Shown: positions 1-8,819, counted from the first letter of the stretch. The stretch is 64,000 nucleotides of DNA from Chitinophaga costaii (GCF_900094705.1 NZ_FMAR01000003.1:186001-250000), one strand, 5' to 3'. The notes: a model not told the origin generated them from the letters alone. Program-made: numbers and translations.

Positions 1-57
1 ATTGGAAAATGCTAAGATAATTAGTAACTTCGGGGAGATCATAAATTACTTACCGCC

Positions 58-540
58 ATGTATCCAGCAGCGCTCATTGCTTACGCCTTTGTACAAAAAG
101 GGATTGCTGAACGCAATTATATCAGTCAACTGAAATTGCAGAAGATGGTCTATTTCGCGCAGGGTTACCACCTGTCGCAATTTGGCAAACCCCTTATCAT
201 AGAAGATATCGAGGCCTGGAAATTTGGCCCCGTAGTGCCAGACATATATATCCAATACAGTGTGTTTGGTCCCAATCCCATCGTAGAAACAGACATACTG
301 GCTTATGATGATAACCTGCGCAACAAACTTAAAACCCTCGACGAGCAGGCCCGGCAAGCCATAGAATACACCTGGGAAGCCACCCGCGACGTTTCTGCCA
401 GAAGGCTTTCAGAATGGACGCACGAGCCAGATAGCCCCTGGCAAAAATATTATTACAATGATAACGGAGGCCGGCGCAAGGTTATCGACAATCACGATAT
501 TCAGGAATTTTTCAAGAAATTTTTATCCAAGGATAATTGA
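58..540 (+). CDS. Panacea-domain (DUF4065) protein, probable antitoxin
   Basis: The 160-residue product carries the hallmarks of the Panacea/SocA-like domain: LKLQKMVYFAQGYHL at residues 25-39, AWKFGPVVPDIY at 53-64, and a C-terminal LSEWTHEPDSPWQ block at 117-129. Panacea domains are known as promiscuous antitoxin domains that neutralise unrelated toxins encoded next door, and as proteolysis adaptors (SocA). The stop codon TGA at 538-540 overlaps the ATG of the next gene, so the two are probably translationally coupled. The upstream edge of the locus lies near the window boundary, so an upstream partner cannot be excluded. The domain call is firm; the antitoxin role is inferred from family and arrangement. 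Confidence 0.9.
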   Translation: MYPAALIAYAFVQKGIAERNYISQLKLQKMVYFAQGYHLSQFGKPLIIEDIEAWKFGPVVPDIYIQYSVFGPNPIVETDILAYDDNLRNKLKTLDEQARQAIEYTWEATRDVSARRLSEWTHEPDSPWQKYYYNDNGGRRKVIDNHDIQEFFKKFLSKDN

Positions 541-1028
541 TGGAGGTCTCTAAAACTCAACCCCCGCAGGAAATTGAAGACCTGCTGAATGCAAAGAACC
601 CTGTACCGGCGGCCCAAGACGCCCATTCGGAAGAGGTAGACTATCTCGAAAACCGGGCCTCAGCCAGCGGGAGCAAAGATGCAGTGGTGAAGAATGCCCG
701 CGATGTATTTACAGAAGAGAAAGATTTTACCTACGATCAGATCAATACCGGTATCCGCCTGGAGTACCTGCGCACCCTTCGACAAAACAATGGAGAACGG
801 AAGAAATATGCCCGCCTGATATTCCTGTTTACCTGCCTGTGGGCAGCCATGATTTTTGTAATCCTGTTTTTAACGGGGTTTAAAAAAGTGATACTTTCCG
901 ATACCGTGTTGGTAGCGTTAATTACTACCACTACTGTAAATTTCTTTGGGTTCTTTTTACTGGTCGTGAAATATTTGTTCAACACAGGGGCTATCTCTAA
1001 CGATGCCACTGCCGAATCAAAAGATTAA
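540..1028 (+). CDS. Two-helix membrane protein, candidate partner (toxin) of the Panacea protein
   Basis: A 162-residue protein beginning at the ATG that overlaps the preceding stop codon (TGATG); a TTG three bases upstream is the alternative start. Residues 1-75 are hydrophilic and acidic. Two hydrophobic helices follow at about 92-113 and 121-147, joined by a short loop containing LSDTVLVALITTTT, and the second helix ends in VVKYLF. This hairpin with a run of threonines resembles a small membrane-protein family I have seen in accessory loci, but I cannot name it. Because known Panacea partners include membrane-acting toxins, a toxin role is plausible; it is inference only. No enzyme motif is visible. 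Confidence 0.85.
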   Translation: MEVSKTQPPQEIEDLLNAKNPVPAAQDAHSEEVDYLENRASASGSKDAVVKNARDVFTEEKDFTYDQINTGIRLEYLRTLRQNNGERKKYARLIFLFTCLWAAMIFVILFLTGFKKVILSDTVLVALITTTTVNFFGFFLLVVKYLFNTGAISNDATAESKD

Positions 1029-1034
1029 AAAAAA

Positions 1035-1277
1035 TTATTCTCCTTCCGGGTTGCCCATGGCCTGGCTTTGCAAGATCAGCTCCCGCGCTTGCAGCAGGTG
1101 TTCATAAAACCCGCCAATTCCAATTCCCTTGCTTTTCAATACCGCCAGGTGTCCCTTTACAAACAGGGGCACATCGGAAATTAAAATAGCCTTGTGTAGC
1201 CGCAATTCCTTGGGCAGAGCTACCGTATTAAAAAATGCTTCCAATTCTTCCAGGCTCAGGGGCTGTTCTGTACTCAT
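1035..1277 (-). CDS. Small conserved protein, DUF6965-like
   Basis: The product is 80 residues from the ATG at 1277 (MSTEQPLSLEE); an upstream in-frame ATG at 1304 would add nine residues that look non-coding. The core LEELEAFFNTVALPKELRLHKAILISDVPLFVKGHLAVL matches the small DUF6965 family common in Bacteroidota, whose function is unknown. It is convergent with the membrane protein gene, separated by six bases. No signal peptide or membrane helix is seen. Function is not proposed. Confidence 0.75.
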   Translation of the reverse strand: MSTEQPLSLEELEAFFNTVALPKELRLHKAILISDVPLFVKGHLAVLKSKGIGIGGFYEHLLQARELILQSQAMGNPEGE

Positions 1278-1548
1278 CGCTATTATAAAATTTAACAGCC
1301 GCAAAAATAATTAATTATAACCGAACCGGGACTGTAGCATACCTGGACGGATATTTTATTATGATGCTGCTGTTAAATTCCTGCGTTTACCGCGCTACGA
1401 TTGTTTAGCAACGGAGGCATGGTGCTACCACATTCACCTGGGCCAATTTCTTTTGTGGTTGCAGGTAAGGATGTGTTTTCGCTTGGAATGTTTCTGGTAT
1501 AATAGCCTTGCCATAATAAATGTGATGCGTTTCCGCACTGCCTGTTCA

Positions 1549-3084
1549 TTAACTGCCCCAGCGTTCCCGGTCCAGCGTCCGGTATTGAATGGCTTCGGCA
1601 ATATGCCCGGTTTGTATCTCCTGGCTATTGTCCAGGTCTGCAATCGTGCGACTCACTTTTAGAATGCGATCGTATGCCCTGGCAGATAGTTTCAATTTCT
1701 CCATGGCATTGCGCAGCAGGGTGCTACAGGTTGTGTCCAGTGTGCAGTGGCGCGCCATGAGGCGACTGGTCATTTGGGCATTGCAATAAATAGCAGCATC
1801 GTCGGTGAATCGGGCCTGCTGCAATGAGCGGGCCTGCATAACCCGTGCGCGGATGGTGGCGCTGCTCTCTGTTTCGGCTGGCGTAAGCAGGGCAGTGAAA
1901 GGTACAGGCGTTACTTCCACATGCAGGTCTATCCTGTCCAGCAGTGGCCCGGAAATTTTATGGAGGTACTTCCGTACCCCGCCCGGCGGGCAGGTACAGG
2001 CTTTTTCGGGATGGTTAAAATACCCGCAGGGGCATGGGTTCATGGAAGCGATCAGCATAAAACCGGCAGGAAAATTTACAGAAATCTTTGCCCGTGAAAC
2101 AGATACCCGTCTTTCCTCAATGGGCTGCCGCATCACTTCCAATGCCGACCGTTTAAATTCCGGCAATTCATCCAGGAACAATACGCCATTATGTGCCAGG
2201 GAAATTTCGCCCGGCTGCGGGTTACTACCACCGCCCACCAGGGCCGTATCACTGATGGTATGATGGGGCGACCGGAAAGGACGGTGGGTAATGAGGGCCA
2301 TATGTTCCGGTAGCTTTCCGGCCACCGAATGGATTTTCGTAGTTTCCAGCGCTTCCTGCAAACTAAGGGGTGGTAAAATGGTAGGTATACGACGGGCCAG
2401 CATGGTTTTACCAGCACCAGGAGGCCCTATCAGCAATGCATTGTGGCCGCCGGCAGCGGCTATTTCTAACGCCCGTTTGATACTGCGCTGCCCCTTTACA
2501 TCAGAAAAATCCAAGGGGAAATCGGCTTGCGGAGTGAAGGTTTCAACAGGATCTACCTGTACACGGGGAATGGCCTGCGGATCGGAAAAGAAACGCACCA
2601 CTTCCTGCATACTGCCCGCACCATATACGGCCAGGCCAGCAATCATAGCGGCTTCGCGGGCATTTTGCAAGGGTAGGATCACGCCTTTGTAACCTTCCCG
2701 CTGCGCCTGTATAGCCATGGCCAATGCTCCTTTGATGGGACGCAAAGTGCCATCCAAAGAAAGTTCACCCATGATAATATAATCCTGCAAATAGTCGCAC
2801 GGTAGCTGGCCGGAGGCTGCCAGTATCCCGATGGCAATGGGCAGGTCATAAGCAGAACCTGCCTTGCGGATGTTGGCCGGGGCAAGGTTTACCACAATGC
2901 CTTGCCGTGGGAAACGATGGCCCAGGTGATTAATGGCGGAGTAAATGCGAAACTGGCTTTCCTTTACTGCATCGTCGGGCAGGCCTACCAGCAGGAATTT
3001 CACAAATTTAATAATGGACACCTCAATTGTAATGGTAATGGCTTCTACGCCCTGAATGGCGCTGCCGTAGGTTTTGATCACCAT
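1549..3084 (-). CDS. YifB/ComM family Mg-chelatase-like AAA+ ATPase
   Basis: The 511-residue product has the three-part layout of YifB/ComM: an N-terminal ChlI-like (LonP-fold) domain over residues 15-135, an AAA+ module with Walker A GPPGAGKT near residue 220 and a Walker B-like LFLDEL, and a C-terminal Mg-chelatase domain. The MNPCPCGYF segment typical of this family is present. ComM is a hexameric helicase that promotes branch migration during natural transformation in several bacteria; whether this organism is competent is unknown. The start at 3084 (MVIKTYGSAIQGVEA) matches the usual family start; an in-frame ATG 12 bases upstream is less likely. Confidence 0.93.
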   Translation of the reverse strand: MVIKTYGSAIQGVEAITITIEVSIIKFVKFLLVGLPDDAVKESQFRIYSAINHLGHRFPRQGIVVNLAPANIRKAGSAYDLPIAIGILAASGQLPCDYLQDYIIMGELSLDGTLRPIKGALAMAIQAQREGYKGVILPLQNAREAAMIAGLAVYGAGSMQEVVRFFSDPQAIPRVQVDPVETFTPQADFPLDFSDVKGQRSIKRALEIAAAGGHNALLIGPPGAGKTMLARRIPTILPPLSLQEALETTKIHSVAGKLPEHMALITHRPFRSPHHTISDTALVGGGSNPQPGEISLAHNGVLFLDELPEFKRSALEVMRQPIEERRVSVSRAKISVNFPAGFMLIASMNPCPCGYFNHPEKACTCPPGGVRKYLHKISGPLLDRIDLHVEVTPVPFTALLTPAETESSATIRARVMQARSLQQARFTDDAAIYCNAQMTSRLMARHCTLDTTCSTLLRNAMEKLKLSARAYDRILKVSRTIADLDNSQEIQTGHIAEAIQYRTLDRERWGS

Positions 3085-3558
3085 GGCGGTTAACAAAATT
3101 GGAGTTGGGTTTACATCAACAGTGATAGTGAATGTAGGAAAAAAAGTTGGTAAACTTCCAGTATTTGCTATTGGTGGTCTTATCGATCATAATCAAGACA
3201 CCCAACATTAAAAACCAGTATTTTCAAAAACTAAAATTGGAAGAGGTCCGGTTTGCTGGCGGGGGGGTAATGCTCTGGGTTTCTCGAAGATGCTATATCC
3301 CGGATACCTTGGTGTTTGCAGAAATGATAACCGTAAATTGAAGGAATTGAGGTACCTGGATGAGGAAGGGCACACCTCAGCTATAGCAATCGACCGTAAA
3401 AACATTTGTAGTTTTATAAGAACAAGGTACAGCCCGTGGAGCATTGGGTTTACATTAGCATTTATAAGTAAATGCTGTAAAAAAGATTGGTAAAGCATGC
3501 GGCTTTGTTAACGATGGGCTGCCAATAAAAATATAAAAAGCGTGCTGTTTTTTGCCAC
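3085..3558. other. Intergenic region without recognised genes
   Basis: This 474-base stretch separates yifB from the MutS-like gene, both read leftwards. It contains only short overlapping open frames on both strands (for example 3208-3498 minus and 3290-3493 plus) whose translations match nothing I know and lack a plausible start context. No tRNA fold or strong terminator is seen. Confidence 0.5.
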
Positions 3559-4902
3559 CTATTCATCCGTGTAGGTACCCAGCTTAGCCAACAGGTCCAG
3601 CACCTTTTCCCGTTTCAGGATGAGGTAGCCCAATTTCTCTTTGGCTATACCGTCGCGCAGTTCGTATGTGAATTGCAAATTATCTTCTATCACATCACTG
3701 GCAAAATATTTGAACAGCAGGCGAGCATCGTTTTGAAGGTCTTCGGCAATTTCGTAGAGGTGGGTAGATAAAATATACAGCGAGCTTTTGTTTTCCAGCA
3801 GGCCACGGATCACGGCCAGGGAACAGTTTTTGGCGTCTTCTACATTGGTGCCTTTAAACATTTCGTCTATCAACACTAACCAGCGTTTATTGTTACTGAT
3901 TTGCAGCACTGTTTTTTTGATGCGCTGTACTTCGTTATAAAAATAACTTTCACCTTTAAATATGTTATCCTGCACCTGGATGTTACTTAAGATACCGTCA
4001 AAGAAACTAAGCTCCATCTTTTGTGCCGGCACGCCCATGCCCAGGTGAGCCATGAAAACCGCTACACCAATGGCTTTGATGAAGGTGGTTTTGCCCGCCA
4101 TATTTGCGCCGGTAAGAAAAAGAAAATGGTTTTTGGGGCTTAGTTCAATATCGTAGGCTACAGGATGTGGTATGATCAGGTGATATAATTGCTCGAAATG
4201 AACATAGGGTGCCGGTGATGTGACGAAGGTGGGAAATTGCAATTTAAGATGCCGCATGGCCTGCGCCATAGAATAATAAGCATCCAGTTGCTTGTAAAGG
4301 TCTGCCAGTTCGCGCAGGGGGCCGGATTGATGTTTACGCACCTGTTTATCAAATTGCAACATTGCTACAATAGATATCTCACCCTGTTGCGATGCATCCA
4401 GAATGGCCTGTAAGTCGCGATGGTTCAGCAATTGCTGGGCGCGGGTGAGTATGTTTTTGAGAATGGCCGGTGTTTCTTCCCGCAGGAATACGGCTATAAA
4501 TTCCTTAAACCCTTGGAGCATATTCACGAGCTGCGCAAAGGAAAATTTAATGAAGCCATAGTTGGGCGCATAAAACGTGCGGAATATATAAGCGCCGGCT
4601 ATGGCGCTAATGCCGCTGCCAATGCTCATGGGCGCTATTTCAGCATTCAGGTAATTATCGATCACCACCAGCGTACCGTTGGTAATGGTTTGAGGCCAGG
4701 CATCTTCCTGGTTCAAGATGTATTGCAGGGCTTCCTGGCGGCGTGCAATAGCCGCAGTATCTGTCAGGGGATTGCTGAACAGCTTGCGTAAATATTCTTT
4801 ACCGCCAGCAGTGGTCGTGAAGTCTAACCGGTGAAAGAGCGAAAACTCTTCGTCGCGATTAAAGATAGACAGGTCATAGTACGTGGTTTGATCCAGATGC
4901 AT
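3559..4902 (-). CDS. MutS-related ATPase lacking the mismatch-recognition domain
   Basis: A 447-residue protein containing only the core/clamp-like helical part and the C-terminal MutS ATPase: Walker A GANMAGKTTF at about 265-274, then Walker B LVLIDEMFKGTN and a downstream STHLYEIAE switch. Canonical MutS is about 850 residues and begins with a mismatch-binding domain, which is absent, so this is a MutS-like paralogue of unknown target rather than mismatch repair MutS. I chose the ATG at 4902 because MHLDQTTYYDLSIF fits the usual family start; the in-frame ATG at 5016 would add 38 residues without family resemblance. Confidence 0.85.
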   Translation of the reverse strand: MHLDQTTYYDLSIFNRDEEFSLFHRLDFTTTAGGKEYLRKLFSNPLTDTAAIARRQEALQYILNQEDAWPQTITNGTLVVIDNYLNAEIAPMSIGSGISAIAGAYIFRTFYAPNYGFIKFSFAQLVNMLQGFKEFIAVFLREETPAILKNILTRAQQLLNHRDLQAILDASQQGEISIVAMLQFDKQVRKHQSGPLRELADLYKQLDAYYSMAQAMRHLKLQFPTFVTSPAPYVHFEQLYHLIIPHPVAYDIELSPKNHFLFLTGANMAGKTTFIKAIGVAVFMAHLGMGVPAQKMELSFFDGILSNIQVQDNIFKGESYFYNEVQRIKKTVLQISNNKRWLVLIDEMFKGTNVEDAKNCSLAVIRGLLENKSSLYILSTHLYEIAEDLQNDARLLFKYFASDVIEDNLQFTYELRDGIAKEKLGYLILKREKVLDLLAKLGTYTDE

Positions 4903-5047
4903 ACGTTGTAAAAGTTGATAGGTAATAGCGGCTGGCAAAAGGTGCCGCCACGCTGGCCCGTTTAACAATGTAAAACAATTCGGCCGTTTTGGCCGTGCGT
5001 CATCATAAAGATGCAAAAAGCCGGAATTTTACCACGCACCGGTTATT

Positions 5048-6391
5048 TTACAAATCAAATAGCAGGCGATGTCCCTGTTGCTGCTCATGGAATACACCGT
5101 TTTCATATGCCAGGTGACCGCTTACAAAAGTATGGGTTATGGAGGCAGGAAAGGTGTGTTCTTCAAATGGGCTCCAGCCGCATTTATAAAGGATATTAGG
5201 GGCATTCACAGTAGTGGCCTGCTGCAAATCCACGATCACACAATCGGCGTGATAACCTTCGCGCAGGAAACCACGTTCGCGGATGCGGAAAAGGATGGCC
5301 GGCGCATGACTCATTTTTTCCACCACTTTTTCTATGGAAATATTTCCCTGCTGTGCGTTCTGGAGCATGAGCAACAGGCTGTGCTGCACCAGGGGAATAC
5401 CACTGGGAGCCTGCAAATAAGGCTGCGCTTTTTCTTCGCGGGTATGTGGCGCGTGGTCTGTGGCAATTACGTCCAAACGGTCGTCCAGTAAGGCTTTCCA
5501 GAGGGCGTGTTTATTATGCTCGGCTTTGATGGCGGGGTTGCATTTGATGTTGTTGCCATAACGGGCATAATCATCGGCAGTAAAGTAAAGATGATGCACG
5601 CACACTTCGGCAGTAATGCGCTTTTCGGACAGGGGCAGCATATTACTGAACAATTGCAGCTCTTTCTCCGTGGAGATATGTAAAATGTGGAGGCGGGAAT
5701 GATGTTTTTTGGCAAACTGTACTGCTACCAGCGACGATTCAAAACAGGCCTCCTCATTGCGGATCAGCGGGTGATCGGCAACGGTGAGGTGTTCGCCCTT
5801 TTCCTGTTTGAACTTTTCCAGGTTAGACCGGATTATTTTTTCATCCTCGCAATGGGTGGCGATGAGTAGTTCAGCACCGCTGAATATTTTTTCCAGCGTG
5901 AGGTAATTATCCACGAGCATGTTGCCGGTAGAAGATCCCATGAATATTTTTACACCGCAGACGCGGTCTTTTTTATCATTGGTGCGCAATACCTCTTCGG
6001 CGTTATCATTAGACACGCCCATAAAAAAGGAGTAATTGGCCAGGGAATTTTTGGCGGCGATCTCGTATTTGGCTTCCAGCAGCGCCTGGGTAATAGCTTC
6101 CGGTTTGGTATTAGGCATTTCCATAAAGCTGGTGGTGCCGCCGGCCACGGCTGCCCTGGCCTCGGAATAAATAGTAGCCTTGTGGGTAAGCCCCGGCTCT
6201 CGGAAATGCACCTGGTCGTCTATCACGCCGGGTAGCAGGTGCTTACCTTCTCCATCTATCTCGGTATGGGCCGCTGTAACGCTAAGCTGTGGCGCCATGC
6301 GGTGAATGCGGCCATCTTTAATCCATACGTCCTGTACGGTGCTCAGGCCTTCATTGACCACCGTGATATTTTTGATGAGGTAGTTTTCCAT
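5048..6391 (-). CDS. pyrC: Dihydroorotase
   Basis: A 447-residue amidohydrolase that cyclises carbamoyl-aspartate to dihydroorotate in pyrimidine synthesis. Visible hallmarks are DDQVHFREPGLTHK near residue 60, EMPNTKP, KIFMGSSTGNML, ATHCEDE, LHILHIST and VIATDHAPH, which supply the metal and substrate ligands. The first histidine of the usual HxH metal motif is Gln; I recall the same QVH form in dihydroorotase of Porphyromonas, so it is probably a lineage trait. A TAACTTTG box ends only four bases before the ATG. The gene lies 145 bases upstream of the MutS-like gene on the same strand. Confidence 0.95.
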   Translation of the reverse strand: MENYLIKNITVVNEGLSTVQDVWIKDGRIHRMAPQLSVTAAHTEIDGEGKHLLPGVIDDQVHFREPGLTHKATIYSEARAAVAGGTTSFMEMPNTKPEAITQALLEAKYEIAAKNSLANYSFFMGVSNDNAEEVLRTNDKKDRVCGVKIFMGSSTGNMLVDNYLTLEKIFSGAELLIATHCEDEKIIRSNLEKFKQEKGEHLTVADHPLIRNEEACFESSLVAVQFAKKHHSRLHILHISTEKELQLFSNMLPLSEKRITAEVCVHHLYFTADDYARYGNNIKCNPAIKAEHNKHALWKALLDDRLDVIATDHAPHTREEKAQPYLQAPSGIPLVQHSLLLMLQNAQQGNISIEKVVEKMSHAPAILFRIRERGFLREGYHADCVIVDLQQATTVNAPNILYKCGWSPFEEHTFPASITHTFVSGHLAYENGVFHEQQQGHRLLFDL

Positions 6392-6395
6392 TTGG

Positions 6396-6403
6396 CAAAG
6401 TTA
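6396..6403 (-). promoter_or_regulatory. Probable -7 promoter box of pyrC
   Basis: TAACTTTG on the minus strand fits the Bacteroidota -7 consensus TAnnTTTG and ends four bases before the pyrC ATG. Transcription would start at or next to the start codon, implying a leaderless mRNA. No convincing TTG box is seen at -33. Confidence 0.5.
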
Positions 6404-6533
6404 GGGTGAAATGTGCATCGTTAGAAAAAACGAATGGGCAAATTCCTGCCAGGCATAATTTACCCCGCCTTCCAAAAAAGTAATTGAGTGGCCGAGCGCT
6501 CCTCAATAGCCGGGCATATTTATCAGATAATGT

Positions 6534-7262
6534 TTATCCTTCCAGGTGGATGGAAAATACCAGCATGCGGGAATGCAACTGATCGATCACGTTGGAATAA
6601 CGCAAATTTTTGTCCGGGGCGTGTACATTGCCCAATCCATTGCTGATCTTAAATTCTGGCGAGAAGATGAAGCTTTCGAAATAAAACTCAAAACCCGCAC
6701 CCAGCTCAAAGCCATAGTCGCCGCTTTTCACTTTTACCAATTCCTCAGCACGTTTTGCTCGCGCATTAGAGGCCAGGTCAAAGTCGTATTTAAGCCCTGC
6801 AATAGTGTATACGCGCAGGTTGCCAATGCGGTCTGATTTAAATTTTACCTGCAGCGGAAAGCTTACCAGGATAGACTCAATGTTTTTGGTGGTAGTGGGC
6901 GTTTCGCCGTAGGTTTCGCTATAGTATAAATTTTTGGAAGCAAAGACCAGTTGGGGATTAATGCGCAGATCAAAGTGTTCAGACAGGCGGGCATTGGCCA
7001 GCAGCCCAAGGTTAAAGCCAAAGGTTTTCAAAGGCTCTGCCACGTTAATAGAGTCGGTGGCAAGAAAACGTTTGGAGTGCGATAATTTGTAAAAAGATTG
7101 ATTGGTGGCCAGGGTAATACCAAAGTAATAGGGCTTGGCATCATGCTCCAGCATATTCAAATTTTGTTGCGCCGATGTCTTAACAGACAGCGTCAGCAAC
7201 AAACCTACTACTAGCGCGATGCGCTGTAAACCGAACAAATGCCGAATGTGAGCGTTTTGCAT
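6534..7262 (-). CDS. porT: PorT family outer-membrane protein
   Basis: A 242-residue protein with an N-terminal signal peptide (hydrophobic RIALVVGLLLTLSV, cleavage near TSA-QQ) followed by an outer-membrane beta-barrel pattern of alternating residues. The stretch YYFGITLATNQSFYKL and the block FDLRINPQLVFASKNLYY are typical of PorT, an accessory protein of the type IX secretion and gliding machinery. Its start overlaps the 3' end of ubiE by 52 bases in another frame, a ubiE-porT arrangement I associate with Bacteroidota. Translational coupling is likely. The T9SS cargo encoded at 11862 shows that the system is used by this organism. Confidence 0.85.
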   Translation of the reverse strand: MQNAHIRHLFGLQRIALVVGLLLTLSVKTSAQQNLNMLEHDAKPYYFGITLATNQSFYKLSHSKRFLATDSINVAEPLKTFGFNLGLLANARLSEHFDLRINPQLVFASKNLYYSETYGETPTTTKNIESILVSFPLQVKFKSDRIGNLRVYTIAGLKYDFDLASNARAKRAEELVKVKSGDYGFELGAGFEFYFESFIFSPEFKISNGLGNVHAPDKNLRYSNVIDQLHSRMLVFSIHLEG

Positions 7263-7957
7263 GTAACGTCCTGAAACCCCGTGTTTTTTAAAATATTAAC
7301 CATAATGGCTCCTTGCGGGAAGGCCTTTACCGATGAGGGTAGGTAGCTGTAGGCCGCCTTACTTTTGGAAACGAGTTTCCCGATCAACGGCGTAATATAA
7401 CGAAAGTAAGTATTGTATAATTGTTTAATAGGGAAAATTGTGGGGTTGGAGAATTCCAGTATCACCAGTTTTCCCCCTGGTTTAAGCACGCGCTGCATTT
7501 CGGACAGGCCCTTTTCCAGGTTTTCAAAGTTGCGTACGCCAAATGCTACCGTTATGGCATCAAACGTAGCATTGGGGGCGCTTATTGTTTCACTGTCGCC
7601 GGTTTGGAGGGTTATTTTGTTGGTGAGACCCAGTTTTTCAATTTTCTGTCGGCCATGAGCCAGCATGCCTTCAGAAATATCTATGCCCAGGATCTTGTCG
7701 GGATGCAGCATTTTATTAGCCATTATGGCCACGTCGCCAGTACCGGTGGCCACGTCCAGTATGTATTTGGGGCGCAAAGGCTTCAGGTAACGCAGGGCTA
7801 CCTTGCGCCAGTAAATATCTATGCCGAGCGACATAAACCGGTTCAGGAAGTCGTACCGGAAAGCAATATCGTCAAACATCGTTGCGATCTGCTCCTTCTT
7901 GCTTAATTTTGACGCCTGGAACGGCACTACCTTTGTTGCAATTTCTTTTTCCGCCAT
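7211..7957 (-). CDS. ubiE: Demethylmenaquinone methyltransferase
   Basis: The 248-residue SAM-dependent methyltransferase performs the final C-methylation of menaquinone. The UbiE/MenG signatures are present: FDDIAFRYDFLNRFMSLGID near the N-terminus, the SAM-binding DVATGTGD, DAITVAFGVRNF, and the ending LTFGICSVY. In a menaquinone-using Bacteroidota this would be MenG. The ATG at 7957 (MAEKEIATKVV) is preferred over one 18 bases upstream, which would lie within the promoter box. The reading frame overlaps porT by 52 bases. It supplies quinone for the complex I genes at the end of the window. Confidence 0.93.
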   Translation of the reverse strand: MAEKEIATKVVPFQASKLSKKEQIATMFDDIAFRYDFLNRFMSLGIDIYWRKVALRYLKPLRPKYILDVATGTGDVAIMANKMLHPDKILGIDISEGMLAHGRQKIEKLGLTNKITLQTGDSETISAPNATFDAITVAFGVRNFENLEKGLSEMQRVLKPGGKLVILEFSNPTIFPIKQLYNTYFRYITPLIGKLVSKSKAAYSYLPSSVKAFPQGAIMVNILKNTGFQDVTCKTLTFGICSVYSASR

Positions 7958-7963
7958 AGCTGG

Positions 7964-7971
7964 CAAAGTTA
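7964..7971 (-). promoter_or_regulatory. Probable -7 promoter box of ubiE
   Basis: TAACTTTG on the minus strand ends six bases before the ubiE ATG, so the transcript should be nearly leaderless. The same eight bases, also followed by CCA, precede pyrC. Confidence 0.5.
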
Positions 7972-8056
7972 GCATAAAGAATGTTTGCTTGCTTGCAGGA
8001 AAAGCAGGATAAATCAGAAAGCCGGTCCGCTGTGTAACAATTTAAGTGAAGTAATT

Positions 8057-8665
8057 ATGCTCATCAAGACATCAGAATATCTGATCAGTAATGAATTTTA
8101 TGATAAATGCCCCAAGCCTAACCTGCCGGAGTACGCCTTCATAGGCCGTTCCAACGTGGGTAAGTCTTCCCTGATCAATATGATCGCCAACAATGAAAAG
8201 CTGGCCAAAACCTCTGGTACGCCGGGTAAAACTACGCTGATCAACCATTTCCTCATTAATAAAGATTGGTACCTGGTGGATCTCCCAGGTTATGGTTATG
8301 CCAAGCGCAGTATGTCTCAGCGCAAAACCTGGGAAAAAATGATCGAAAACTACGTACGCAAGCGCGAGAACCTGATCAATGTTTTTATATTAGTAGATAG
8401 CCGCCACAGCCCACAGGCGCTAGACCTGGAATTTGTAAACCAGCTCGGTGAGTGGCAGGTGCCCTTCACCCTCGTTTTCACCAAGGCCGATAAAAGTACC
8501 CAGGCCGAGGTGAGCAAAAATGTAAAAGCCTTTTTAAACCGTCTCCGCGAAAACTGGGAGTTCCTACCCCAGCACTTTGTAACCAGCACCGCCAAGAGAA
8601 TGGGCCGAGACGCCATCCTTGGTTTCATCGATGAGCAGAACGCCATGTTCCGCGGCATTGCTTAA
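8057..8665 (+). CDS. engB: Ribosome biogenesis GTPase YihA/YsxC/EngB
   Basis: A 202-residue small GTPase with G1 GRSNVGKSSL, a G2 threonine in GTPGKTTLIN, G3 DLPGYGYA, and G4 TKAD. EngB proteins are essential for assembly of the large ribosomal subunit. The ATG at 8057 (MLIKTSEYLIS) fits the family start; the frame stays open 72 bases upstream without family similarity. It is divergent from ubiE, with 99 bases between the start codons. Confidence 0.95.
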   Translation: MLIKTSEYLISNEFYDKCPKPNLPEYAFIGRSNVGKSSLINMIANNEKLAKTSGTPGKTTLINHFLINKDWYLVDLPGYGYAKRSMSQRKTWEKMIENYVRKRENLINVFILVDSRHSPQALDLEFVNQLGEWQVPFTLVFTKADKSTQAEVSKNVKAFLNRLRENWEFLPQHFVTSTAKRMGRDAILGFIDEQNAMFRGIA

Positions 8666-8819
8666 TAAAAAGCGGGATGAAGAAAACCAATAGCGTATAC
8701 AGTAGCAGATACAGCTGAAATGGTCAACAAATCGTGTTTTGAGTAGGGGCGACAAAGGCATATGATGCGGGACACGCATCAGCAGGGTAGGGTTAAGAAA
8801 AAAACAGCCTTTCCTTAGA

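Noticed and set aside
3147..3498. Short frames in the gap after yifB
   Set aside because: Overlapping, without recognisable family, start signal or conservation evidence.
5011..5199. Plus-strand frames between the MutS-like gene and pyrC
   Set aside because: Antisense to pyrC; no independent support.
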